The notes: generated by a model not told the origin, from the sequence alone. A stretch of 15,762 nucleotides of DNA from Acidimicrobiales bacterium (GCA_030749275.1 JASMKJ010000190.1:1-15762), one strand, 5' to 3'. Counted from the first letter of the stretch, positions 7,010-14,329 are shown. Made by a program: numbers and translations.

Positions 7010-7945
7010 TCACGTTCGATACCGGGGAAGAACTTCCTGCGCCATGAGGCTCTCAGCACGCTCCACGTAATTCATTGGCGCCGCCGCACTTAAGATGACT
7101 GTGCGCGCGCCCGCATCGATGTATTCGGTGAGACGCTCCACGCAACGATCCGGGTCACCCGCGATCGCATATTTGTCGATCATGTGACTGAAATCTTGGT
7201 TGTATTGCTTCGACAGTCGTTGATTCGCGTAGTCGATGGCCGTGGCATTGTCTTCATGGCAACAAAAAAAGATGAAGAGTCCAGGATCAACGGGTACTTC
7301 ATTGCCTTCATCGGCCCGGTATTCAGCTATCCGCTGGTTGGAGTTCTCCAGCATCTCCGGCGTGTACATGTAGGGAAGCCATCCCGTCCCGTAACGAGCA
7401 GCTCGACGCCACGCTGCATCTTTTCTCCCAGAAATCCAGATCGGTGGTGACGGTTGCTGCAGCGGCTTGGGCTCAAGAGTCACACCCGACAGCTGATTGA
7501 ATTTTCCATCGAAATGAACATCGTCCTCGCTAAAAAGCCGCCGCATGACATCGAGAGCTTCGTTGGTTCGAGCTCCTCTTTCCGAGACTGGGACGCCGGA
7601 AGCCTCAAACTCAAGCGGTAATTCCCCTCCGACCCCGATTCCCATATGAAATCGGCCGCCGGAAGCCACGTCTAGAGCCGCAGCCTGTTTGGCAGCAAGT
7701 ACGGCCGGATACAACGGAAGCAGAGTGATGGTCGACATGAGCTTGAGAGTCGTCGTTGCCCCGGCTGCTACTGCTAGGGAAATGAAAGCATTGGAGCAGG
7801 GCACATGAAAAAACACGTGCTCTCCAGTAGTGGCGTAGTCATAGCCCAGACTTTCAATCGCTCTAGCTTGTTGAGCCACCTCATCAGCGCGTCGCATGGA
7901 CAGCCCGAATTGGACTTTCACGTCTGCCTCATCCCCGTTGTTCAC
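7010..7945 (-). CDS. F420-dependent luciferase-like (LLM) oxidoreductase 1
   Basis: The 311-residue protein belongs to the bacterial luciferase-like family, which uses F420 or reduced flavin for oxidoreduction or monooxygenation of small molecules. Family features are LGYDYATTGEH (33-43), the central GGRFHMGIGVGG block, the arm PPIWISGRKDAAWRRAARYGTGWLP and a C-terminal GDPDRCVERL segment. The start is GTG at 7945, with GAGAGG about 6 nt upstream on the minus strand; GTG at residue 9 (VKVQFGLSM) is an alternative because the conserved part begins there. It is the first gene of the leftward operon with the acyl-CoA ligase. It is only distantly similar to the other LLM enzyme in this window by eye. 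Cofactor and substrate cannot be decided from sequence alone. Confidence 0.88.
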   Translation of the reverse strand: MNNGDEADVKVQFGLSMRRADEVAQQARAIESLGYDYATTGEHVFFHVPCSNAFISLAVAAGATTTLKLMSTITLLPLYPAVLAAKQAAALDVASGGRFHMGIGVGGELPLEFEASGVPVSERGARTNEALDVMRRLFSEDDVHFDGKFNQLSGVTLEPKPLQQPSPPIWISGRKDAAWRRAARYGTGWLPYMYTPEMLENSNQRIAEYRADEGNEVPVDPGLFIFFCCHEDNATAIDYANQRLSKQYNQDFSHMIDKYAIAGDPDRCVERLTEYIDAGARTVILSAAAPMNYVERAESLMAQEVLPRYRT

Positions 7946-8007
7946 GAATACCTCTCTTGCTCTGAGACTGACCGTAGCCGCTAAACACTGTCTCTCTCAT
8001 AGCCGAA

Positions 8008-8170
8008 GGACCGGACACCCATTTCGGGCGCCCGGTCCATCGCTGTCCGTGCGTTGGGGTAGATCGGTCGCTGGCTACTCGAAGTAGCTCAGCTTCCCCC
8101 CTTTGCTGTCAGCGCCTCCCCCGTGGAAAGCGGCGCCGACGGTCACGCCCAGTCGGGGCAATCAGGCCGC
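8008..8170 (-). ncRNA. Candidate structured leader or small RNA (three hairpins)
   Basis: Three inverted repeats follow each other. GGACCGG (8008-8014) pairs with CCGGTCC (8032-8038), with an inner CCC/GGG pair. GCTACT (8074-8079) pairs with AGTAGC (8083-8088), extended by CTG/CAG around a bulged T. GCGGC (8130-8134) pairs with GCCGC (8166-8170), enclosing CCGAC (8136-8140) with GTCGG (8152-8156). The stretch is clearly more GC-rich than the flanks. If transcription of the LLM-ligase operon starts near 8203, all three would be in its 5' leader of about 258 nt. No known riboswitch or SRP, RNase P or tmRNA consensus was recognised. The strand is inferred. Confidence 0.35.
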
Positions 8171-8209
8171 ACCTGGTTGGCCGAAAACCCTTCCCAGACG
8201 ATCGCTGGA

Positions 8210-8238
8210 AGCTTATTGTTCACACTTACTAAACGCAA
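8210..8238 (-). promoter_or_regulatory. Candidate promoter of the leftward LLM-ligase operon
   Basis: On the minus strand TTGCGT (8233-8238) and TAAGCT (8210-8215) are separated by 17 bp. They match the -35 box at four of six positions and the TANNNT form of the -10 box. The -35 box lies inside the inverted repeat 8226-8247, so a bound protein would block it. The prediction is weak without transcript data. Confidence 0.3.
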
Positions 8239-8245
8239 ATTTAGT
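8216..8245 (+). promoter_or_regulatory. Candidate promoter of the rightward hydrolase operon
   Basis: TTGTTC (8216-8221) and TTTAGT (8240-8245) are 18 bp apart and each match the consensus at about four positions. The -10 box lies inside the right arm of the inverted repeat. The leader to the ATG at 8310 would be about 58 nt. Weak prediction. Confidence 0.25.
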
Positions 8246-8247
8246 AA
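8226..8247. promoter_or_regulatory. Perfect 8-6-8 inverted repeat, candidate operator
   Basis: TTACTAAA (8226-8233) and TTTAGTAA (8240-8247) are exact reverse complements separated by 6 bp. It overlaps candidate promoters on both strands between two divergent catabolic operons, as expected for a TetR-, MarR- or CRP-type dimer site. No regulator gene of these families is adjacent in the window. The repeat is seen; the binding function is inferred. Confidence 0.55.
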
Positions 8248-8309
8248 CTCGTATGCACGGTTGAGCCGTTTTTTCTGCGTCGCTGCCGGGTCAGTGCTAG
8301 GCCAATGGG

Positions 8310-9437
8310 ATGACGAACCACATTATTGACGGAGATCGCCTGGCCGAACTGATCCAACGCTGCAACAGAGAAGTGGATGAGGGCCTCTTACCAAGTTGCC
8401 AACTCGCCATTGGCTTCCATGGCGAAATTGTTGTTGATCACACCATCGGAGATGCTGAACCTGACACCAGATACTGCTTTTTTTCAGCTACCAAACCATT
8501 CGTTGCTGCCACTGTCTGGCAACTCCTGGATGAAGGTTTACTCGAACTAGACACGCCGATTGCATCGCTCATTCCCGCGTTCGGAAACAATGGGAAGGAG
8601 ACGATCACCTTAAGCCAAGTTCTGTTGCACACCTCCGGTTTCCCTCATGCACCGATGGGTCCAAACGTATGGTCAAGTTCCGAAAGCCGTCGAAGCAGAA
8701 TGGCAGAGTGGCAGTTGAACTGGGAGCCCGGTACCCGTTACGAATATCATCCGACTAGCGCCCACTGGGTTTTGGCGGAGCTAATCACTGAGGTGACAGG
8801 ACACCCGTACTCGGATGAGGTTCATCGGCGGGTGACAAGTCCTCTGGGAATACCTCAAATCCTCGGACTCAGTTTGGACAATCAAGAGTCGATAGCAGAA
8901 CTCACATTGTGCGAGGGAGAAGCCAGCCCAGACGAACTGGAATCTGTTTTCGGAGTAAGAGAAATGCCGCCGAGTGAAGTGAACGACGAGACGATTATGC
9001 GTTTCAACGATCCTCACACACGCGAAGTTGGTGTCCCGGGTGGCGGGGGGTACGGCCGAGCCGCTGATTTAGCGCAGTTTTATCAGGCGCTTCTTCACAA
9101 CCCTGATGACATTTGGAACCCAGCCCTTCTCGCCGATGCGACTGGTCGGGTTCATAACAGCTTGCCCGATCCGATGGGCGTTCCTGCAAATCGCGGGTTG
9201 GGCGTGATTCTTGCCGGAGACGACGGTCTAAGTAACCGAAGAGGTCTCGGCCGTACTGTTTCGTCGATGGCTTTCGGACACAACGGAGTCGGGGGGCAAA
9301 TTGCCTTCTGCGATCCATCAACTGGTTTGTCTTTCGCTTACACAACCAACGGGTTGGATCGTCATCAGATTCGACAACCCAGGCGGGGTACTTCAATCGC
9401 TAGTCTTGCTGCGAATTGTGTCTCCCAGGAAGGTTGA
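8310..9437 (+). CDS. Serine hydrolase of the class C beta-lactamase / EstB esterase fold
   Basis: The 375-residue protein is a beta-lactamase-fold serine hydrolase. The nucleophile motif SxxK is S59-A-T-K62 (FFSATKPFV), and the region LLHTSGFPH is typical of the family. The second motif, normally YxN or YxS, is Y146-H-P, and the third motif is HNG at 324-326 in place of KTG. No signal peptide is present, so it is cytoplasmic. This points to an intracellular esterase, amidase or lactone hydrolase rather than an antibiotic beta-lactamase. The ATG at 8310 has no good Shine-Dalgarno sequence. It is the first gene of the rightward operon and ends directly at the start of LLM oxidoreductase 2. It may release the acid that the CoA-transferase or ligase then activates. 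Confidence 0.87.
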   Translation: MTNHIIDGDRLAELIQRCNREVDEGLLPSCQLAIGFHGEIVVDHTIGDAEPDTRYCFFSATKPFVAATVWQLLDEGLLELDTPIASLIPAFGNNGKETITLSQVLLHTSGFPHAPMGPNVWSSSESRRSRMAEWQLNWEPGTRYEYHPTSAHWVLAELITEVTGHPYSDEVHRRVTSPLGIPQILGLSLDNQESIAELTLCEGEASPDELESVFGVREMPPSEVNDETIMRFNDPHTREVGVPGGGGYGRAADLAQFYQALLHNPDDIWNPALLADATGRVHNSLPDPMGVPANRGLGVILAGDDGLSNRRGLGRTVSSMAFGHNGVGGQIAFCDPSTGLSFAYTTNGLDRHQIRQPRRGTSIASLAANCVSQEG

Positions 9438-10274
9438 GTGATGAAGTTCGGTTTCACCCTTCCAAACAACTTCGGTGTAGAGGATCCTGAAGATGTGGTG
9501 CGTCTTGGCGTTGAAGCGGAACAGTTGGGGTTCGATTCACTGTGGGTGAATCATCACATTATTAACGTTGGTTACGTCCACGACCGTTTGGGTCAGGCGC
9601 CCTACCACGATGCTCTAGTTATTTTGACTTGGCTGGCGGCTCACACAAAGACAGCGACGTTGGGCACGAGCGTATTGGTTATGCCTTATCTCCATCCGAT
9701 GGTTCTCGCGAAAGAAATCGCCACTTTGGATCATTTGTGCGGTGGGCGGATCATTCTTGGTCTCGGCGTAGGAAGTCTTCCTGAGGAAAACCAAATCTTG
9801 GGTTCTGACTACGAAAATCGGGGACGCTACAGCAACGAGTTCATTGAGGTGCTTCGTCGGCTATGGACACAAGATCGCGCGACCTTTGACGGCGAATATT
9901 GGGACTTTAAGGATGTCGTTACTTCTCCGAAACCACTACAAACACCGCATCCGGCAATAGTGATAGGCGGCAATCGAGCCCCAGCGTTGAGGCGCGTCGC
10001 TCATCTAGGTGATGGGTGGCATCCTCTTGGTCTCGCCCCCGAGGGTGTGAGCGACAGGCTGAACGTGATTCGGGAAGAAGCGGAGTCGATCGGACGGACG
10101 CTGACAGCGTTTCCGGTTCAGGTTCGGCTCGATTTCCAACGCATCGACGCCGATTTGATAGAAGCTTATGAAGCCGTTGGCGTGACGGATCTTGTGCTTT
10201 CTTGCAACACCGGCAAGGTTGAAGAAATTTCTCAGACGCTCGGTTCTTTTGCCAAAGACTTCTTGGGGTCATGA
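9438..10274 (+). CDS. F420-dependent luciferase-like (LLM) oxidoreductase 2
   Basis: The 278-residue protein is a second LLM enzyme, with LGFDSLWVNHH near the N-terminus, GGRIILGLGVGSLPEE in the middle and the IGGNRAPALRRVAHLGDGWHP block. These match the F420-dependent TIGR03619-like group in general form. GTG at 9438 touches the hydrolase stop codon. ATG at 9441 is an equally good start and is better spaced (7 nt) from AGGAAGG. Its last codons overlap the CoA-transferase start as ATGA (10271-10274), a sign of translational coupling. The coupling to a hydrolase and a CoA-transferase suggests oxidation or reduction of the acid or acyl-CoA intermediate. Substrate unknown. Confidence 0.88.
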   Translation: MMKFGFTLPNNFGVEDPEDVVRLGVEAEQLGFDSLWVNHHIINVGYVHDRLGQAPYHDALVILTWLAAHTKTATLGTSVLVMPYLHPMVLAKEIATLDHLCGGRIILGLGVGSLPEENQILGSDYENRGRYSNEFIEVLRRLWTQDRATFDGEYWDFKDVVTSPKPLQTPHPAIVIGGNRAPALRRVAHLGDGWHPLGLAPEGVSDRLNVIREEAESIGRTLTAFPVQVRLDFQRIDADLIEAYEAVGVTDLVLSCNTGKVEEISQTLGSFAKDFLGS

Positions 10275-12610
10275 GCTCACTCGCGGGCATTCGGGTCATT
10301 GACCTAACCGGAGACTCTGGCAGATTCGCCACCAAACTGTTGACTGAATTCGGAGCTGACGTGGTGCGGGTCACGGACAGGGGCTCGCCCGGCCGGGTCA
10401 TGAAAGAGGAAGCTGGGGGCGTGCTCGACTGGTGGTACGACGGGGGCAAAGATATCCACCACGTTGATTTGACGACTGACTCAGGCCAAGAGAAGTACCG
10501 GAACCTGGCAAGCGTTGCGGATCTCATAATCGAAACTGAGGCGCCTGGCGAATTAGCCAGATTGGGGCTTGACCATTCTGACTTGCTTGCTTTCAATCCG
10601 CGGCTCGTTCAAGTCTCCATCACCCCTTTTGGTAGGACTGGGGAGCGATCGCATTGGGTGAGTTCAGATTTGACCGCTGCCGCTTTGGGCGGGTTCTTAT
10701 CTGTAGGTGGGTTACCCGACAAACCGCTCAATGTTTGGGGTCGACAGGCATACAACTATGCGGGTTTCATGGGATCGTTGTGCGCTCTCGCGGGTGTCTT
10801 TAGGAGTCGCAGAGACGGTATCGGCCGACACTTTGACGTGTCGATTCATGAGACTTTGAGCGGGTCCGTTGAAAATATTTTGATGCAGTGGTTTTTCGAT
10901 GATGTGCTGCCACTTCCAAAAATCGCCCCGCGGCAAGGCGCTCTTCATTGGCTGCACGCTTACGACCTCGCCGAATGCCACACCGGTCACATGATGATCA
11001 CGTTGACACCCACCCCTGATAACGCATTTCAAATGATGGTCGACGACGGGTTTGAGGAGGGTCGTAGGTGGTTGGGTTACGACGTAGAAAAAGTCCTCGA
11101 ACACATCGACGATGCTATGGATTCGATGAGGGAGTGGGTACGTGGGTACGACGCTATGGAGTTATGGGAGAGAGCTCAAGAACGTCATGTCGCCGTCGGC
11201 GCCGTCCACGATATTCAACAGGCGTGCGCGAGCCCGCAGTTCGAACACCGCGAGTTCCTGACAAGAGTTCAATCGTCTTCAGTTCACCAACCTGGTCGTT
11301 TAGTTCGGTTTTCTGATACACCGTCCCTTCCCCCTCGGCCACCGGCGGTGTCCGACACTCCAATGGACACCATCATTGAGCGGTGGTCCCGTTCGGATCA
11401 AATAACGATCGCTGATTCGTCGCGAGAATTTGAAGGTTCCCTTCCCTTGGAAGGCGTGCGGGTTCTGGATCTGACTTGGGTATTAGCTGGGCCATTTGCG
11501 ACACGCATGTTGGCAGATCTCGGGGCCGATGTGATCCGTGTTCAAAACGAGGAACACAGCACCCTCGTTAACCGACCTGATTACCCTTATTACTTCGTGT
11601 GGGGTCGAGGCAAGCGAAGCGCCACCCTCGACATGAAACATTCAGAGGCTCTCGCGGCAATTAGAAAATTGATCGAAAATTGCGATGTCTTGATCGAAAA
11701 CTACAGCGCTGGGGTACTCGATGGCTGGGGACTCGACTGGAATACCGTCAAAGAGTGGAATCCTCGTTTGGTGTACGTCTCCATGTCCGGATGCGGTCAC
11801 GATGGTCCCTGGAGCCACGTCATTTCTTACGCTCCAACGGTGCACGCCATTTGCGGAATCACCCACTTGACCAATTTTTCTGATCGGGGAGACATCGGTC
11901 CTGGATTTTCATTGAACGACCATCTAGCGGGGTTCGCCGCCGCTACCTCAACAATGGCTGCTTTGTTGGCCCGCGATCGGTCTGGGGTTGGTCAACATAT
12001 CGACATGGCGCAATTGGAAGTGGGCACATACGGCATCGGTCCTGCCGCTCTTGACTGGCTTTCCAATGGTGTCATAGCGCAACCGAACGGGAATCGCGAC
12101 GGACTGCACGACCACGTTCCAAACGAGGTGTACCGATGCGCTGACGGTTTCGTCGCTATCACCGCTACCAGTGACGAAGAGTGGAGGCGTGTCTGTGACT
12201 TAGTTGGTGATGAAAAGCTGAAGGCTTTCTCGACTGAGGAGCAGCGGAGAATTCACAGCGGCAAAGTGGACGAAGCGATGGCCGACTGGGTAGCGGGAAT
12301 GAAGTCATCTGAAGTGGAACAGCTCTTGCAGTCGGTCGGGGTTCCGGCCGGCCGGGTCCAGGATGCAGACCAGCTCGTTAATGAGGATCCCCAACTCATG
12401 GCACGGGGCTTTTGGCGTGAAATTGAGCACCCAATTTTTGGGAGACGGACCGTTGACACATTTCCTGCTTTGTTGAACGGGGTACGCCCACCAACTGATC
12501 GGTTGTCTCCTACCTATTTAGGAGAACACAATTTCGATGTGTGGACAGAACTCGCAGACTTTGATGTGGAGTCGGTGGCTGAAGCAATGGGGAACGGGTT
12601 GTTCAGCTAA
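10271..12610 (+). CDS. Tandem-domain CaiB/BaiF-type CoA-transferase
   Basis: At 779 residues the protein is twice the usual family length of about 400 and contains two CaiB/BaiF domains (about 3-350 and 392-760). These enzymes move CoA between carboxylic acids, or racemise alpha-methylacyl-CoA, through an acidic active-site residue. Both halves keep the conserved G-x-G-(R/Q)-H-x-D-x-x-x-x-E segment (183-194 with Asp189 and Glu194; 572-583 with Asp578 and Glu583). The N-terminal signature is normal in the second half (LTWVLAGPFATRMLADLGADVIRV) but degenerate in the first (LTGDSGRFATKLLTEFGADVVRV). The second half ends with the typical YLGEHN. It is the last gene of the rightward operon and overlaps the LLM gene by 4 bp. 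It ends 12 bp from a convergent gene. The acyl donor and acceptor are unknown. Confidence 0.9.
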   Translation: MSSLAGIRVIDLTGDSGRFATKLLTEFGADVVRVTDRGSPGRVMKEEAGGVLDWWYDGGKDIHHVDLTTDSGQEKYRNLASVADLIIETEAPGELARLGLDHSDLLAFNPRLVQVSITPFGRTGERSHWVSSDLTAAALGGFLSVGGLPDKPLNVWGRQAYNYAGFMGSLCALAGVFRSRRDGIGRHFDVSIHETLSGSVENILMQWFFDDVLPLPKIAPRQGALHWLHAYDLAECHTGHMMITLTPTPDNAFQMMVDDGFEEGRRWLGYDVEKVLEHIDDAMDSMREWVRGYDAMELWERAQERHVAVGAVHDIQQACASPQFEHREFLTRVQSSSVHQPGRLVRFSDTPSLPPRPPAVSDTPMDTIIERWSRSDQITIADSSREFEGSLPLEGVRVLDLTWVLAGPFATRMLADLGADVIRVQNEEHSTLVNRPDYPYYFVWGRGKRSATLDMKHSEALAAIRKLIENCDVLIENYSAGVLDGWGLDWNTVKEWNPRLVYVSMSGCGHDGPWSHVISYAPTVHAICGITHLTNFSDRGDIGPGFSLNDHLAGFAAATSTMAALLARDRSGVGQHIDMAQLEVGTYGIGPAALDWLSNGVIAQPNGNRDGLHDHVPNEVYRCADGFVAITATSDEEWRRVCDLVGDEKLKAFSTEEQRRIHSGKVDEAMADWVAGMKSSEVEQLLQSVGVPAGRVQDADQLVNEDPQLMARGFWREIEHPIFGRRTVDTFPALLNGVRPPTDRLSPTYLGEHNFDVWTELADFDVESVAEAMGNGLFS

Positions 12611-12622
12611 TGACGTGAGCTG

Positions 12623-13795
12623 TCACACGGTGAGATCTACCCATCCGACAACTCTTTTGACGAGAACTTCTATGAAGTCACTATCTGTGCTTTCCATCTC
12701 GGTATCTAGCAGATCGTCTCCCGCGACCATTCGGTGCGCCAAGATAGCTTTGGAAATGGTGACATCTTCTATCAGTTCTTCATAGGAATAATCGTCCACT
12801 CCAGCATTTGTTAAAACTTCGTGGTATCGACGTAACATCGTTTGTTCCTCGGCACGGTGGTGGGGTTCCAACGCGGTTGTGATGAAGTACGCAACTTCCC
12901 ATCCGGGACGCCCCCATCCCAAGCCCTGCCAATCGAGTACGACCGTCTGCCCGTCGGGACGAAACATCAGATTGTCGAGTCGGTAGTCCCCGTGGCACAG
13001 AGTCCAGGGATCGCGTTCCATCTGGGAGCAGAGTTCAGGCAGCCGCATTTGGACTTCGTCCATCTTTGCGACGACATCATCGCCGATAAGAGCACCGAAC
13101 CGATCGACGAAGGCACGTCTGTTGCGTCGATAGCTGGCCTGCACGACTTTGGGAAGGCGGCCGATACTCCAAATGATGGGATGGGGGTCCCTGCGATCTG
13201 GGTTACACCAGTTGTGTGCATGAAAACGCGCTAGGAGGTCAAGGCCAACTAGCGCATCTTCGATGGATCCGCCCGCGACCTGGCTAGGTGGACGAGCGTC
13301 ATGAATATCTTCCATTATCAGTAAGTATCTACGGGGGCTTTTTGCTCCTAGACGCAAAAGAAGGTCAAGTACCCGGCTAACCGCAGCAACAGGCAACTTG
13401 TCGAAGAGAAACACGAAGAGCGTCTCTATCCACGGCGCTGGGTTGGGGTCAAAATCAGCGTAAATGAATTTGGGTGTCGGGATACCCAAGTCATCGGTCA
13501 TTTCGCTGTAAACCCTGATTTCCCTTTCGTAGACCGCTAGGCCTTCTCCGAGAGAACGGTTTTTCGCTACCTTGGATGGAATTTTTACGATGACGGAACG
13601 CGGGGCATCCACTCCGCCTTGCCAAGCTAGTGAGCAGCGGTGTAACTCTCCTAAGAAGCCGATACCTTCGCCAACAATCTCTGTTTCAACGTCGGTAACC
13701 ACTCCGCCATATTGAGCACCGATAGTTGAGGTGAACCACTCAGCATCAAACTCGTGTGATGTCTGTGGAATATGTTGTTTGTCGCGTCGCGCCAT
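12623..13795 (-). CDS. APH-fold phosphotransferase family protein
   Basis: This 390-residue protein has the aminoglycoside-phosphotransferase/choline kinase-like fold. Lys71 (VIVKIPS) is the likely ATP-binding lysine, LLIMEDI (158-164) the hinge, and LCHGDYRLDNLMF (266-278) the catalytic loop with Asp270 and Asn275. VVLDWQGLG carries the metal-binding Asp288. All kinase residues are intact, so it should transfer phosphate from ATP to a hydroxyl group. Family members include antibiotic kinases, ecdysteroid kinase-like proteins and the kinase domains attached to acyl-CoA dehydrogenases that phosphorylate hydroxyacyl-CoAs. With acyl-CoA genes on both sides, the last possibility is attractive but inferred. 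ATG at 13795 lies 24 bp after the CinA-like stop codon, without a clear ribosome site. It is the last gene of the operon. Confidence 0.87.
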   Translation of the reverse strand: MARRDKQHIPQTSHEFDAEWFTSTIGAQYGGVVTDVETEIVGEGIGFLGELHRCSLAWQGGVDAPRSVIVKIPSKVAKNRSLGEGLAVYEREIRVYSEMTDDLGIPTPKFIYADFDPNPAPWIETLFVFLFDKLPVAAVSRVLDLLLRLGAKSPRRYLLIMEDIHDARPPSQVAGGSIEDALVGLDLLARFHAHNWCNPDRRDPHPIIWSIGRLPKVVQASYRRNRRAFVDRFGALIGDDVVAKMDEVQMRLPELCSQMERDPWTLCHGDYRLDNLMFRPDGQTVVLDWQGLGWGRPGWEVAYFITTALEPHHRAEEQTMLRRYHEVLTNAGVDDYSYEELIEDVTISKAILAHRMVAGDDLLDTEMESTDSDFIEVLVKRVVGWVDLTV

Positions 13796-13819
13796 ATCGA
13801 GATTCTTACCCAGAGTTGG

Positions 13820-14329
13820 TTAGCTAGCTACCTCTGCACTGTTTCCGATCATTCGAAGCACTTGATCGGAAACAATTCTGTCTTCTGTGACGCGATCATG
13901 GAGGCCCTTTTCAAGGGCTACGTGCGATGACGTAAGGCTTTCCGAGGTCGCTATCGCTATGTGGGCGCGATTATCTCCTCGCCGTTGGCGGTCAGTGACA
14001 AGTGCCGCTGTACACGCGACTCCGGCCATTGGAACACTTCCTTCTGCGAGTTGCTCTGCACGCCGATGGCAGGCGAGCGCCATTTTCTCCGCTACTTCCA
14101 CCGACACAGCTTGTTCCGGCGGGTAGCCGAGTATGTCGGAGAGGGCGGAGAAGGAGTACGGAACTGAAGCTTCAAGGACTGTTCGCGAAGCCCCGGGTAC
14201 CAGCAACAAATCTGAGATAGAAGCCACTCCGCCCCCCGAGGCCGCAATAACGATAACTAAAGGCGAATCATGGATCTGATCAATCAATTTCAACCGCTCG
14301 GTTGTGGTCATGGGGACCGGTGACGACAT
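13820..14329 (-). CDS. Divergent CinA-like (PncC-fold) protein
   Basis: The 169-residue protein resembles the CinA C-terminal/PncC domain, which in CinA hydrolyses nicotinamide mononucleotide. ASGGG (30-34) replaces ESCTGG with Ser31 in place, and LLLVPGASRTVLEASVPYS (42-59) matches the core LxxVPGSSxxxxxxxVxYS. The lysine that normally follows in this helix is replaced by Leu62 (YSFSALSDILG), and the GPxGG motif is absent. VACTAALVTDRQRRGDNRAH takes its place. This variant resembles from memory the N-terminal domain of the plant cytidylyltransferase-like protein family (At2g01220 type) more than bacterial PncC. Canonical amidohydrolase activity is therefore doubtful. The ATG directly follows the aminotransferase TAA (TAAATG), so translation is coupled. 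Confidence 0.7.
   Translation of the reverse strand: MSSPVPMTTTERLKLIDQIHDSPLVIVIAASGGGVASISDLLLVPGASRTVLEASVPYSFSALSDILGYPPEQAVSVEVAEKMALACHRRAEQLAEGSVPMAGVACTAALVTDRQRRGDNRAHIAIATSESLTSSHVALEKGLHDRVTEDRIVSDQVLRMIGNSAEVAS

Larger units (their letters stand above)
7946..8309. other. 364-bp divergent intergenic region, structured
   Basis: No convincing gene is visible on either strand; a 68-codon frame at 8123-8329 (+) has no family features and runs into the serine hydrolase gene. The region holds three hairpins (8008-8170) in GC-rich sequence, a perfect inverted repeat (8226-8247) and candidate promoters on both strands. It serves as the control region for the two divergent operons. Confidence 0.6.

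Noticed and set aside
8008..8170. Known RNA (SRP RNA, RNase P RNA, tmRNA, tRNA or common riboswitch)
   Set aside because: None of the conserved sequence signatures I know for these was found on either strand.
8254..8275. ACGG-TTGAG-CCGT followed by a T-run, terminator-like, in the leader of the hydrolase gene
   Set aside because: The stem is only 4 bp, too weak for a rho-independent terminator or attenuator without further support.
9004..9396. 130-codon minus-strand frame inside the serine hydrolase gene
   Set aside because: Antisense to the conserved C-terminal half including the HNG motif; arginine-rich shadow translation.
9919..10596. 225-codon open frame on the minus strand
   Set aside because: It lies fully antisense to the LLM 2 and CoA-transferase genes, which have strong family motifs; its translation is low-complexity, basic and serine-rich without recognisable features.
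12623..13795. Antibiotic resistance gene reading of the APH-fold protein
   Set aside because: Only the general fold is shared; length, context and lack of mobile elements give no support for resistance.
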